Part shown: positions 11,885-23,422 of the stretch, piece by piece
How the letters are laid out: every line of letters starts with the position of its first letter
How positions within the stretch are numbered: position 1 is the first letter of the stretch
DNA from: Nipponacmea schrenckii
Taxonomy: Eukaryota; Mollusca; Gastropoda; Lottiidae
DNA: 64,000 bases
Reading direction: 5' to 3'
Assembly: GCA_030562195.1 (NCBI GenBank)
Contig: JAUJPP010000005.1
Span: forward strand, 2,604,001-2,668,000
The notes under the pieces: model-generated
Told to the model about the DNA's origin: nothing
What the model saw: the letters and a program-made list of their open reading frames with translations, nothing else
Database searches by the model: none
Made by a program: the position numbers and the translations under genes

Positions 11885-12437
11885 GTTTAGTTTATACTGC
11901 AGTGTATCTATTGAATGTTACAAAAGGGGGCATTTGTTACGAACAGAACCCTGATTGTCTGCAATCTGGAGTCCCCTCTCCACCTCACCCCCCCCCCTCC
12001 GTTTCGACTCACTTTCAATATAATTTGGCCCGTTTGCAACGTTCAAATGTTTTGATTCCTTCACAAACGCAACAGGAGAAATATAATGAATTGGAAGCAA
12101 CTCCAAAAATAATCAAATCAAGCCATTGTGTTCTGGAGCCGAATAAAACAACAGCTTGCGTTTCTAATGTCACACGTTTGTTGGTTAAACTTAATGGACT
12201 GTTTTGTACAATGGGTCCCACAGGTCTGAATCTCTATCTTGTGCCCAGAAGAGTCCACATCAGTAACACCTTTAATAATTGTGTTCAATAAGGGAAACTT
12301 TGGTTTAATTTTTTTAATGGAAAATCATTAATAAAATTATTTGCATTGGACAAGTTTTCAAATCACTGTAAGAGAAGTCCATTCACTTTCCAGTTTAATT
12401 CAGTGCCTTTTGAGTTATTTCAGTTCATTCAGTTATT
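11885..12437. other. Intergenic, downstream of the zinc-finger gene
   Basis: No gene is recognised. An open frame through 11902-12291 lacks any known domain. The stretch nearest 12437 probably holds the 3' UTR of the minus-strand zinc-finger gene. Confidence 0.35.
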
Positions 12438-14351
12438 TCAGTCACAATCACTGCTTAAATCTTCTTCAGTGTCTTCTTCAATCTCGGAATCTTCATCGCT
12501 CGATTCTTCTTTCTTAATGGCATTATTCATTGGGATGGTCGCAGGATTTCCCTGATGTTTCTTCTTGCAATGTCTGCGCAGCGAGCGCTGATGATAAAAT
12601 GCCTTTTTACAGTAACCACATTTATGTGTTTTTGAACCAGTGTGGATCGTTTTGTGGTCAATTAAATGAATCCGTGACACAAAGGACTTATCACAAACAT
12701 CACATTTATGAGGCTTTTGGTCTTTGTGTATTAGAATATGACTCTGCAGTGACGAATTCGAAGTGACGCATTTACCACAGATCTTGCACTCGAACGGCTT
12801 CTCTCCAGTGTGCGTTATTCGATGGCGTTCGTACGTAGCGTGAACGAAGAACTGCTTATCACATATTTCACAGTATATCAAGTCAGTGCCTGTATGTGAA
12901 CGTTCATGCAACCGGGCATAATAAGATGACGTGAACTGTCTGGGGCACTGTGAACATTTATATTTCAGATTTTTGTGTTTGCTTTTAATATGCCGGGTCA
13001 GTTCTCCTTTTGCTTTGTACGTTTTTGGACACTGTTCACATTTGAAATCGCGATTGTTCGAATGGATGACGTAATGCTTCAACAAATTACTTCGAGTGCT
13101 GAATGACTTTCCGCACATTTCACAAAAGTTGTCACTGGATGTTCTTGTCTTGGAACATGATTCATTGTGTGTCTTTGCATGGCTATGCAAGTCACTTTTT
13201 ACTTTGAACGCCTTCCCACATTCGTCACATTTAAATTGTTTCCCTGTGGCGTGGCGTAACAAATGCTTCTTCAAATACTGAGCAGTGGAAAAGACCTTGT
13301 CGCACAAGTCACAAGCATGCTCATTTTCGCTCGTTTGAGATCCGTGGGACAAAGCATGAATATCGTACAGAATTTCAGTCTTGAACTTTTTGTTGCAGAT
13401 ATTGCAAGAGTAAACTTGATTCGGATTCGAATTCTTAAGCCTTGACCTCTTATGAGTCTTTTTCCGTTTTGCTTTGGTCATGGGTTTTGCATGAGTGAGT
13501 TCATGCTTTTTTAAAGTCATTGTATTGGAGAACATTTTATCACAAACTGAGCAGCTGTTAGGTCTGGGGTTATGAGTTAACTCTACTTTCAATTTAATGG
13601 GCGAGGACTTTCGTCTTGTATTGTACGGACGCTCCCTAATTTCGCAAGTGTGTCTCATCAATGCAGTCACATTCCAAAAACGTCTTTCGCACTTATTGCA
13701 AACATTGTTCAAATTTGAAGCACTCTTCTCCCGTGAACTGCAGTTCAAGTCTTTGGATTTTAATGGATATTCAGATTTGATAAGGTCTTCTAAATGTGAT
13801 GCTTGTGATGCTTGTCTCCCTGCAGGCAAACCATGATCAGCTTCAATGTATTTCAACAGTTCAGAACTCTTCATGGACTTTTGGTCAATCGTCAAGGATG
13901 CAGGTGTATCTTTAGCATCTTCATTCAAACCTCGATTTTTCTTTTGGATACTGGAATTTAAATTTAATTCGAAATCATTCCAAGCTGGTTCATCCACCAT
14001 TGAGTCACTAAGATCTGACTCTGTAACTGAAGAGTCATCATCAGTTGCTTCTACTGCTTTGTCTGAGAGTTCTTCTGGGTGTTCCTCTGGAATCTGTATT
14101 GGTACTGCAGGAGATTCCTCAAGGTACACGGTACAGGAATCATCAGTGCCAATCTCCACGTCGCATGCCACTTCAATGTCGTTCATATACACAAATTCAT
14201 TCTCTGGTTCCTTGGTGACCTCTGCCAACTTGTGACCTTTGACCTGAACGTGCTGACTGTCGTGTATCAGCAGATCTTCGATACTTTTGAACACTTCGTA
14301 GCAGATAGAACATTGGAACAATGTCACTGAAGTTTTTGAAACTTTTGCCAT
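12438..14351 (-). CDS. C2H2 zinc-finger protein, 637 aa, single coding exon
   Basis: Probable DNA-binding transcription factor. An N-terminal isolated finger (CSICYEVFKSIEDLLIH..H) is followed by about 200 residues of acidic, Ser/Asp-rich linker (EATDDDSSVTESDLSDS). Next comes a degenerate finger (CNKCERRF..H..C), then eleven further C2H2 fingers. The later ones are joined by TGEKPFECK-like and KTHKC-like linkers typical of tandem DNA-binding fingers. The C-terminus is strongly acidic. I chose the ATG at 14351 rather than the one 17 codons upstream because a minus-strand acceptor (CTTTTGTTGTAG) ends at 14378. The exon would therefore start at 14377 with 26 nt of 5' UTR, so an upstream non-coding exon is expected. 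The gene faces away from ERGIC3 across a 0.7-kb gap. Fingers of this kind do not identify an orthologue, so no symbol is given. Confidence 0.93.
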   Translation of the reverse strand: MAKVSKTSVTLFQCSICYEVFKSIEDLLIHDSQHVQVKGHKLAEVTKEPENEFVYMNDIEVACDVEIGTDDSCTVYLEESPAVPIQIPEEHPEELSDKAVEATDDDSSVTESDLSDSMVDEPAWNDFELNLNSSIQKKNRGLNEDAKDTPASLTIDQKSMKSSELLKYIEADHGLPAGRQASQASHLEDLIKSEYPLKSKDLNCSSREKSASNLNNVCNKCERRFWNVTALMRHTCEIRERPYNTRRKSSPIKLKVELTHNPRPNSCSVCDKMFSNTMTLKKHELTHAKPMTKAKRKKTHKRSRLKNSNPNQVYSCNICNKKFKTEILYDIHALSHGSQTSENEHACDLCDKVFSTAQYLKKHLLRHATGKQFKCDECGKAFKVKSDLHSHAKTHNESCSKTRTSSDNFCEMCGKSFSTRSNLLKHYVIHSNNRDFKCEQCPKTYKAKGELTRHIKSKHKNLKYKCSQCPRQFTSSYYARLHERSHTGTDLIYCEICDKQFFVHATYERHRITHTGEKPFECKICGKCVTSNSSLQSHILIHKDQKPHKCDVCDKSFVSRIHLIDHKTIHTGSKTHKCGYCKKAFYHQRSLRRHCKKKHQGNPATIPMNNAIKKEESSDEDSEIEEDTEEDLSSDCD

Positions 14352-15056
14352 TCTGGACAACTTACTTCTCAATCCAACTACAACAAAAGAAAATGAAATC
14401 AAAAGGGGGGTTTAATACAATTGCAATTAGGCCCAAATAAACGGAAGGGTGTGGTCTTGTGCAGTTTCTTCTACAATTTGACGAATATAGGCGATTTTGA
14501 TATTGGTTCAAATCAAGCTAGGCTATTCTTACTTTCACTTTTTACAAATTAGGCTAATCATGCTTGTTTAGGACACAACTGACAAATTTGACTGGAATTT
14601 CCAGAAGATTAAGGTACCAACCTGTAGTTAGAATCCTTTAACGTTCACATATTGCCATTGTCTTCATTTGGTAGGCCTACGAATATAATTTTAGTGTTTG
14701 GAATTTTCAAAGGAAATTTTCTCCACCATCTTGCTTTTTACTACCGAATGCATAAAATCACTACCGACAACATTACAAATTCTGCTGAATGATGGAATGT
14801 TATTTTTTGTATATAAATCCTTAATTTTATTATATAAATCTCAAACAGTTTAAGATTTAAAGAAATATAGCATGAGTAAACGACCATTTAATAAAAAATT
14901 TGATCTTTTTACGGACATGCCTGCTTCGATGAGTAGACACACCATTAGTTTTCAATCTTAGAGGTGAAAAGAGTCTATGACCGGAAGTTCAATGGCTGAC
15001 AAGAAAACAACACGGTGTTGATTTTGATTCGTTAATGCTTGTCACGGAATTTGAAG
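14352..15056. promoter_or_regulatory. Divergent promoter region between the zinc-finger gene and ERGIC3
   Basis: The 0.7-kb gap between two start codons facing apart must hold both promoters. An ETS/GABP-type site CCGGAAGT lies at 14981-14988, about 70 bp before the ERGIC3 ATG and close to where a housekeeping start site is expected. A perfect GTAGGCCTAC palindrome lies at 14671-14680. The acceptor at 14378-14379 implies that the zinc-finger transcript starts further right. No clear TATA box was seen. Confidence 0.5.
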
Positions 15057-18000
15057 ATGTCAGGAAAGGCTGTTTTTGAGAGACTTCGACAGTTTGATGC
15101 CTATCCCAAAACTCTAGAAGATTTCAGGGTCAAGACATTTGGTGGCGCAGCAGGTAAACTGGATTGCCCTGCCATGTCTCTCTAAAAAAAATTATAGAAA
15201 AACAGGCACTGGCAGTGCCTATTGACGTGACTTGCTTGAGCTTTTCCTAATAAGTTTAAAGCAGGTTTAAGATTTAGCCCTTGGAAAAGAACATAGCCTA
15301 GTATGGTTCCAAAATATATATCTATTTATGAAAGAAATTAAAAAGGTATAAGGAAGAACAGGTCATCCTTGGTCTCCAGTGCGTGACTCAACATCCCAAT
15401 GTAGTATAAAATGCATTTCAAAGCATTTCAGCTGTCTTTAAGGGTAGAGAATATGTTGAACCTTAACTCATGCGTAGACTGTGGATGAAGTGCTTTCCCT
15501 CAATTGCATGTAAGAAATAAACAAATCATTGCAGTTTTGTCAAAAAAAATCAAAAGTCCCATGTCTTATATTTCAGTTACTGTAGTCAGTGGAGTCATCA
15601 TGCTGATATTATTCATATCAGAAATCAACTATTACCTTACTAAAGAAATCCAACCTGAATTATTCGTGGACACAACTAGGGGACAGAAGTTGAAAATCAA
15701 CATAGATGCTACTTTCCCTAAATTACCTTGTTCCTGTAAGTTAACTCGGCATTGGTAAATCCTTTCTTTAATTGCAGGAACCACAGACATCTGACAGACA
15801 ATGTGATTGATTAAATAGTTGCCAGATATTTCACTTTGCACTTAAAGTAAAGCTTGGAAAAACTCTTTGAGTAACTATTTATTGTTTCAACAATGACTTC
15901 ATTTAAACTTCCTTTGGTATGTTTTTGATCGTATTGCAGAAGAACCAGATTTGTGATTTTGAAAATATGGAATTTTATTTTTTAGATTTAAGTATCGATG
16001 CGATGGATGTGTCAGGAGAACAACAAATCGACGTGGATCATCATTTATTTAAACACAGACTGGACAAAGATGGTGCTGCTATATCAGAAACGCCAGAAAA
16101 ACACACAGGTTGGTTGGATCGTCTTTGTCCAATTGCTAATATGTAATTTGAAAAGGGATACATATGGCTGAAATGTATTGCAAAGCTTTTTGCACCCCCC
16201 TTTACCCAATACCAGGGCTCTAGCCACTAAAATCTACCCTTTTTCATGTTAGTAGAGTTGCCTGCATTCATACATTATTTCCACTATGTGTCCCTTATTA
16301 CAAAACAAAACATTAAAATTGCTTTATGCAAGTGTATTGATTGGTTGCCTATGAAATCCTGAATATTTATGAGGTCTGTCTGAAATATGAAGTTTAACTG
16401 CTAAAGAAAAACATGGTTACAATATATGATAGGGTTGAGATGTGTCGAAGAGACCTAGCATCAGCTCTGTAAGATTATTGAGATAAGCTATCTACTGTAT
16501 GAATTATCTTTGTGAAAGTTGCCATACGTTATTTGTATGAGTTGAAATATTATCTTCAATTCTGTTTTTGTTTATTTTTAGCTTTAGGGGATCCGTCCGA
16601 AAAACTTGTAGAGGTAAGAATATTAATTTATTTTAGTTACATGTACCCTTCAAGACACATGGCTTTTGACCATTTACTGCCATGACAGGAACCAAAGACA
16701 CTGGCCCTGAAATAAGAATGGTTCCAAAATAGCTACAAATAGAAAGTCTTAATAAACATGGACTTAAGATCCAGATGGGACACTTATCAAAAGGCAGTTG
16801 AGCTACAGGCTGTGCACATTAAAGCTCTACCCATAGTTAAAAATCAATTGAGATGTTGACTGTTAGGCAAAATTTCGCTTGTTGCTAAGTGACTTACTTT
16901 GCCCTTTTTCAGCATTCTTAAGATATGTGAGGACATGAAGCACCAATTAATTTGAGATTCTTGTAATTTCTCTTCCAGGCAGTGACCAAACCTTTGGATC
17001 CAGACCGCTGTGAAAGTTGCTATGGTGCTGAAACGGAAGAATTAAAGTAAGTTAATGGCCACCTGTGGGTTCCTATTAAATGCTATTCGGCTTACTCATT
17101 AAGAGTTATTGCCCTTGATGTAGTTATATAAGTAAAAACCAGACAAGATGAGATTTGAGGAAACTTTTAACTTAATTTAAGCTTATGTGATCTGTGTAAG
17201 TTCGAAATTGACTTCTATTCAGCTAACTTATTAAGAGTTATTGCCCTTGTTTAATTGTAGATGCTGCAATACATGTGAGAATGTAAGAGAAGCTTACAGA
17301 AGGAAAGGTTGGGCCTTCAACAACCCGGAATCCATAGAGCAGTGTAATAGAGAAGGCTGGACCGAAAAAATGAAATCGCAAAAAAACGAGGGATGTAAAG
17401 TTTATGGGTATTTAGAAGTCAATAAGGTAGACTTTTTGTTTTGTCCTTTAAAGGGATACTGCATCTTAGAACGAACCTAAAATTTGAAAATTTTAAACTT
17501 GGCCAATAAGAGCTCTATTCATCAGTAAATATACCTGCTGTCATAAATAACATAAAAAAATAAATAAATATCCAAAAAACTTAGTAATTATCCATAAAGA
17601 TGCATTTGATTATTGAAAAACGCTTAATAAATTGATTAAGCGTTTTTCAAAAAGTTACTTAAGATAGTGAGTTTCCCAGATTTTAAGGGATTCTGTTACT
17701 TTATGACACCATGTTAGTTCACTGATGAATATATACTCATATTGACCATTCTTGAGAACTACAATTTTATGTTCATGCTAAGACGCAGTGTCCCTTTAAG
17801 CTCTTTTGTATGACTAAGGTATTAGCAAAAATGAAACTTTGAATAAGAAAAAAGAAAATTTCTTTTTGTATAAAATCTTTATTTTATTTTTTAAGGTAGC
17901 TGGTAATTTTCATTTTGCTCCAGGAAAAAGTTTTCAACAACATCACGTTCATGGTAAGACATTTCTCTATCTTATTTAGAAAGAGCTTAAGAATTTGGTT

Positions 18001-20262
18001 TCATGTATTATCTATGGGTCACTTCAGTCAGGATTTCATTGCAGTTCCCTTTCTTAGAGTAATACAGCCAAAGAAATTCTGTTTCATTTGTTTTTTTTTG
18101 TGTTTTCTTCACTCATACTAGATCTGACAGTGTTCTTTTATAAATGATATTCAATTTCTATGACTTTTTCTTTCAGTTCATGATTTACAAGCTTTTGCTG
18201 GTCAAAAGGTGGGTATTAGAATATTTAGTCGGTGGGGCTAATATATAAGGGGTGGGGCATGAGTTTGGGGGTTAGGATCTATTTGGCTAAGCTTTGCTTA
18301 TTGAAAAAATTTATGCATCCCTTTACTGTCAAGAGCTCACCTCAGCTAGTTTTTGAAATTGGGGGGCAGTACCAATAACTCAATGGCAGAATGGCATCAG
18401 GTGTCTTTCTGGGGCGGCCTTTTACATACCTGTTTAGTAAGGACTCAAAGATCAAGACTAAATTTAATTTTTCGATATTTCGATTCTTCATTTGAAAACA
18501 GCGTAGACTAATAATGTAGACCCATTTGCTCCATTTTACACTGCATGGCGTTACCTGTCTTTCATCCCTTAACCCTTTTAAATTTCAGTTTAATCTGTCT
18601 CATAGAATTAATCATCTTTCATTTGGTGAAGAATATCCGGGCATAGTTAACCCCTTAGATAGTTTAAATATCAACGCTGATGAAGGTTCGTTAAGCGCTT
18701 AAGAACATAAAGCTTGATTTGCATTTTGAAAAGTGATACACATGGCAACAATCTAAACTTCATTGTCACACATTTGGGTGAATTATTTGATAACAGGGAA
18801 AGTCAAATTTTATTTCTGAAAAGGGACATAGATAGCGGAATTTCATCCTCCCTTATGAACTGTTAACTTTCTTTCAACATTTGTTTCAATGACAGGAGAA
18901 TCATCATTCAGATTTTGTGTTTTGAAAAGTGACACAGATGGCTAAAATTGAACCCTTATCAATATTTTGTTTCAGAGCAAATGATGTTTCAGTATTTTGT
19001 AAAAATAGTCCCAACCACTTACACGAACCTACGAGGGAAGGTAAATTATTTAAATCACGTTTTTAAATACAATAATCTTAGCCAATCAAATCAAATGATT
19101 CCTTACATACTTTGTTCGAAGTTCGACGCCTGCGAAATGAAGTGTAGTGGACTTAGTTAAAAATACCATGTCAAATGAATTGTGTAGTGGGCTAAGCACG
19201 TATAAGATCCGTCGACAGTTGGAAATCACAAACCCAGTAGACTTATGTTGGTGTCCTGAAAAATTTTCCCTCATTGCACACTGCATGGCTTTGCCCGTCT
19301 TCTTTAGCCCATTTGGTGCAGAGTAGTAGGACGTAAAACTCCATTCATTTCGCTTCTGTTTAGTTAAACATGGGCTATTAAGACCATAAAAAACAAACCT
19401 ATTTGGTTTCTTTCATGGATATCACACAAACACTAGTTAACCACCATTTTGTATTTCTTAAGTTGAATTTTGATAAGGGATACAGTATTTCAACAAAGGC
19501 TTCAGTACACATGGGTAATTCTATTTATTTCTTGTTTCAGACTGTCTTCACCAATCAGTTTTCGGTGACCAAACATTCGAAGACTGTGGGTGGTGGAATG
19601 GGCGAGACAGGGTTACCTGGTGTTTTCTTCATGTATGAGTTATCCCCCATGATGGTAAAATATACAGAAAAACAAAGGTACGTCCAAAAAAATAAATCAA
19701 TTTTTAAATGAGCATTACTTGGGTAAAGTTGAACATTACTTGTTTCCATTAAAATGAACATTACTTGGTCTTCATTGAGAATGAACATTACTTGTGTTCC
19801 ATTAAGAATTGAACATTACTTGTGTTCATTGAGAATTGAACATTACTTGTGTTCCATTGAGAATTGAACATTACTTGTGTTCCATTGAGAATTGAACATT
19901 ACTTGTGTGCAATTGAGAATTGAACATTACTTGTGTTCCATTGAGAATTGAACATTACTTGTGCTCCATTGAGAAATAAACATTACTTGTGTTCCATTGA
20001 GAATTGAACATTACTTGTTTCAAAGAGAAAAATGAAAATTACTGGTGCTGGGTTCAGAATTGAGCATTGCTTGCGCTCGAATATCATCAATGTTCATTGA
20101 ACATTTACTTGTGCTTAAATGAAAAGTTACTCAAATGTTCCATCTGAACATCATACTGCGCCATTTTTTGGCTTCAAAGACTTATTATCCATTGCTCTTC
20201 TTTCAGATCATTTATGCATTTTTTAACTGGAGTTTGTGCGATTATTGGTGGAATTTTTACAG
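15057..20262 (+). CDS. ERGIC3: ERGIC3, ER-Golgi intermediate compartment protein 3 (last exon not found)
   Basis: Membrane cargo receptor subunit that cycles between ER and Golgi. Twelve exons join in phase: 15057-15153, 15577-15735, 15986-16108, 16582-16613, 16979-17046, 17261-17426, 17896-17953, 18177-18208, 18589-18685, 18976-19040, 19541-19677, 20207-20262, giving 363 complete codons. The protein opens with LRQFDAYPKTLEDFRVKT, then the first membrane segment (VTVVSGVIMLILFISEINYY). The luminal part has LSIDAMDVSGEQQ, the cysteine cluster CESCYGAE and CCNTCENVREAYRRKGWAF, NEGCKVYGYLEVNKVAGNFH, LSFGEEYPGIVNPLD and MMFQYFVKIVPTTY. It ends in the second membrane segment FLTGVCAIIGGIFT. The family is about 383 aa, so only the final 20-25 residues, including the cytosolic tail, are missing. 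Exon 12 ends in phase 1, and no exon continuing in that phase was found before the next gene; a 118-bp array begins just after its donor. Confidence 0.95.
17452..17795. mobile_element. MITE, TTAA target site, copy 1 (344 bp)
   Basis: Inverted ends AGGGATACTGC at left and GCAGTGTCCCT at right are flanked on both sides by TTAA (17448-17451 and 17796-17799). The subterminal parts also pair (AAACTTGGCCAATAAGAG against tattgaccattctt). TTAA duplication is the signature of piggyBac-type transposition. It has no coding capacity. It sits 25 bp after the donor of ERGIC3 exon 6. A second copy is at 26087-26400. Confidence 0.8.
19190..19350 (+). mobile_element. SINE-A, 3' half
   Basis: Plus-sense body from TCGACAGTTGGAAATCACAA through CCCTCATTGCACACTGCATG to AGTAGGACGTAAAACTCCAT and an ATTTC end, within ERGIC3 intron 10. 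The tRNA-like head is absent. Confidence 0.75.
19695..20060. repeat. 28-bp minisatellite in ERGIC3 intron 11
   Basis: About 12 copies with core GAACATTACTTGTGTTCCAT then TGAGAATT. It begins roughly 20 bp after the donor of exon 11 and decays into single mutated copies by 20120. Confidence 0.88.
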
Positions 20263-20269
20263 GTAACAG

Positions 20270-20820
20270 AAACTTTCTTCATTTAACGGAGAAATTACAG
20301 GAACCACAGATGTCTGATTCAAAATTGGAATGGTGTAAATTGATGCTATCAGTGTCCCTGATACACATACAAAATTTAGAAACCTCTTTACAATCTCTTT
20401 AAATAGTTGAATTACAAGAACCACAGACGTCTGATTGAAAATTAGAATGGTGTAAATTGATGCTATCAGTGTTCCTGATACACATACAAAATTTAGTAAA
20501 CCTCTTTACAATCTCTTTAAATAGTTGAATTACAAGAACCACAGACGTCTGATTGAAAATTAGAATGGTGTAAATTGATGCTATCAGTGTTCCTGATATA
20601 CATACAAAATTTAGAAAACCTCTTTACAATCTCTTTAAATAGTTGAATTACAAGAACCACAGACGTTCTGATTAGAAAATTAGAATGGTGTAAATTGATG
20701 CTTCAAGTGTCTTCTTAGACATACAAAATTTAGATAACTCTTTACAATTCTTTAAATAGTTGAATTCTTGAACCACGACTCTGATTGAAAATTAGAATGG
20801 TATAAATTGATGCTATCATT
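20270..20820. repeat. 118-bp tandem repeat after ERGIC3 exon 12
   Basis: Five copies (key GAACCACAG at 20301, 20418, 20536, 20654 and 20770) share AATGGTGTAAATTGATGCTA and CCTGATACACATACAAAATT. It starts within 40 bp of the exon 12 donor. The unit also occurs singly elsewhere, inverted near 32045-32120 and partly near 15775, so it derives from a dispersed repeat. The last copies carry several one-base losses. Confidence 0.85.
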
Positions 20821-20879
20821 GTTCCTGATATACATATGAAAATTTTGGGAACCTTTGAATATTGTTGTGAAGATGGATA

Positions 20880-21410
20880 TTTGGTGAATATGACATATTT
20901 GGTGACAATGGTAAATGTATGATTTTTGGGTAACTTATTACAAGTTGTGGGTTTTGAACATTGACATATTGATGGTGAACCTATAGCATATTGTTGGAAC
21001 AATAGATATTGTTGGTAAGGGGCTATTGTTGGTGAACCTATGAGCATTATTGTTGGTGAACCTTGAGCATATTGTTGGTGAACTTATGAGCATATTTTTG
21101 GTGTACCTTGAGCATATTGGTGGTGAACCTATGAGCATATTGTTGGACAACGAATAAGCATATTTTTGGTGCACCTTTGAGCATATTGTTGGTGAACCTA
21201 CTGGCATATTTTTGGTGAACTTATGAGCATATTGTTTGTGAACCTATGAGCATATTGTTGGTGAACCTATGAGCATATTGTTGGTGAACTTTGAGCATAT
21301 TTTTGGTAACCTTTGAGCATATTGTTGGTGAACCTATGAGCATATTGTTGGTGAACATACTGGCATATTGTTGGTGAACTGTTGAGCATATTTTTGTGTA
21401 CTTGCGAAAG
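20880..21410. repeat. 23-bp minisatellite
   Basis: About 20 copies of the unit GTTGGTGAACCTATGAGCAT then ATT, with irregular unit lengths. This is where the last ERGIC3 exon might be expected, but no coding sequence is visible inside. Confidence 0.85.
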
Positions 21411-21599
21411 TCAGCAAAGGGTTAGATGAGAGTGGGTAGTGTTTCATGAAAATCACCCCCCCCCTACTTTCCTCAGAAAGTCCTGATAGAATACCCACAA
21501 GATATTTACAAGATTTAGCCCCTGGATGGCATCTAGAACACCCTAGGTAAGAGTTGCCATGTTAGTCTGTTTTTGAACAGTTCGGATGACACCTTGAAA

Positions 21600-21790
21600 G
21601 GTGAAAGAAAAACCTATATTTTACAAGGATATCAACTTAGGTTCACAATTGATAAGTGTCCTTTCTACCAGCTTCTTGGCATTGACCTTTACTAGATTAT
21701 CTGTACCCATTTACAGCTGGGTCGACTGGAATAATGAGGACAAAGTGATTTATTCTATGCAGAGACCCTGTGTGCTACAGACTGTTCATT
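21600..21790 (-). mobile_element. SINE-B, partial
   Basis: Has the tail block ACCTATATTTTACAAGGATA, the body block CCTTTCTACCAGCTTCTTGG and GATTATCTGTACCCATTTAC, AGCTGGGTCGACTGGAATAA, in the same order as 59957-60206. The head part is degraded (ACCCTGTGTGCTAC). Confidence 0.7.
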
Positions 21791-21814
21791 AAAGAGATCC
21801 AAAAAGAATAGGCT

Positions 21815-21935
21815 AGTTTTGCTGTCTGACAAGATTTCCCTCACTGCATACAGTTAGGCGTTGACCATCTTCATGAACCCAATCAAGTACAGAAAAGTAA
21901 GATAAGTAACTCAATTCTATTATTTTAGAAAACTG
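21815..21935 (+). mobile_element. SINE-A, 3' fragment, diverged
   Basis: TTTCCCTCACTGCATACAGT, ACCATCTTCATGAACCCAAT and ACAGAAAAGTAAGATAAGTA follow the SINE-A 3' order with more mutations than other copies. Confidence 0.55.
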
Positions 21936-22140
21936 CATAGGTCGGATGAGACAGCAGAATGGTGTAAATAGAATATATACGTGTCCTCAATACACAAGCA
22001 AAGGTTAAACAACATCTTGAAAGTCTCGCACGTCAAAATAAAGAAAAAAAGAAGAAAATTTTGAAAATGCGGTCGAGACGTCTCAACATTTTTCAGTCTG
22101 GTCGTTTCGTCTGGGTGAAATTGCTATGACACAATTGTTC

Positions 22141-22163
22141 CGTCACGTGGTGATCACGTGACG
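22141..22163. promoter_or_regulatory. Paired E-box palindrome, possible promoter of the SLC18B1-like gene
   Basis: CGTCACGTG and CACGTGACG form a perfect inverted repeat separated by five bases (GTGAT). Each half holds CACGTG and is close to the CLEAR consensus GTCACGTGAC bound by TFEB/MITF-type factors. The neighbourhood is richer in CpG than the flanks (GCGGTCGAGACGTCTC at about 22070). A donor-like CAG/GTA follows at 22257/22258. I infer a promoter and first exon here; the assignment to the transporter gene 6.6 kb downstream is a guess based on strand and order. Confidence 0.35.
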
Positions 22164-23340
22164 ACAGATAGGGATTGTAAACATCGACAATTTCTAGGTC
22201 GTCGATTAAATTTAGAATGTTTCAGTGAAATGACGCATTAACTAAGTGAAAATACAGGTATTTTTTGTGAACGATATATTTTTCTTCCACAAACTGTTAA
22301 ATTTCGTGGCTACGACGGAAATCGTCAGTTTACTGAACGAATTTGTCCGGTTCAAATTTTTTGATTTTCAATGCTTCATTCTGTTTAGAAAGTCAAAAAA
22401 GGAGTGCTTTTACGGAGCTGTCTTTGGTCACAGACGTTTCTGATCGCTCTTACAAGGTTCTTACGAATAGGTAATGTTTTTGCAGAATTGCATAAGTCAG
22501 TTTCAGAGTGGTAGGGTTGTCTAAATCATTGATATTTTGGTCAATTAAGGTTAGGGGAATAGCTCTTCCCTTCAGCCGTTCAGGTAGCCGGTAGGCCTAC
22601 ACACATATCAAGTTACAGAATCAAAATGTAACTAAGGCTGTCTCATCTTAGACTTTCCATTTCTTAGTTTTGTAGTCATGCTTCAGACTTGTTTTTCATT
22701 TTGATAAGTGATACAGATGACAGAAATAAGTTTACAATGATCTAAGTTTTGGCCATAGCAACGGAACTAGCCTACTCTTTTTCAATTCCCATCTGTCGAG
22801 GGATCTTTAATTTTCAGCTGGTAGCAAACGCAACTTCCGTTCTATTGCTTAATCTGACTCACTAGATGTTTCTTTAAGCAGTGGCCAAGTGAAAATTCCT
22901 AATTGCCAAGGAATCTTTTTCTGTAACTCTCAAAACTTTGGATTATTGCTCCATTTGAATTTTTGTAAAAGTCAAAAATTTCTTCAAAAGAATGCTAAAT
23001 TGAGATTAAGAGTTGTATAGAAGTGGGCTCCTCCAAAGGAGAAGTACCATCAGGTGTTTTTAAATCTTTCGAATCTAAGGACTTCTCCTTCACAACACTA
23101 AATAGTTATTTTCAAAGTTAAATCACAACCCTGAGCTAAAAAGGCCTTCTACCAAATAGAAATATATACTATTGTCCTGTCGTCTAACATTTTGGTTAAA
23201 TGCCTTCAGTAGTTTCTGATCACATTTTTCTCGTCCTTCTTTTATTTATAAACACAACCTTGATTGGCCCAGAGGGTGTGTAAAAGTTTTGGAATGAATG
23301 GTGCACTAACCCTAAACAAAGCCAATTTATCCATTTACAG

Positions 23341-23422
23341 GCTCTTTAGTTGTATGATCAAACTTAAGATAGAAAATGAAAAAAGCGGATGGTCGCGTCA
23401 AGAAGGATTACAGTCAGAAAGC
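23341..23422 (+). other. Possible 5' UTR exon
   Basis: An 82-nt segment with acceptor ATCCATTTACAG in front and a strong donor GTGAGTAA behind. Two of its three frames are stopped, and the open one (starting LFSCMIKLKI) has no recognisable similarity. It could be a non-coding exon of the SLC18B1-like transcript, whose start codon exon opens at an acceptor near 28847. It does not fit the missing last exon of ERGIC3, because the needed phase is stopped. Confidence 0.3.

Noticed and set aside
23341..23422. Candidate last exon of ERGIC3
   Set aside because: ERGIC3 exon 12 ends with one carried base; in that phase this segment hits a stop after five codons and shows no family similarity.
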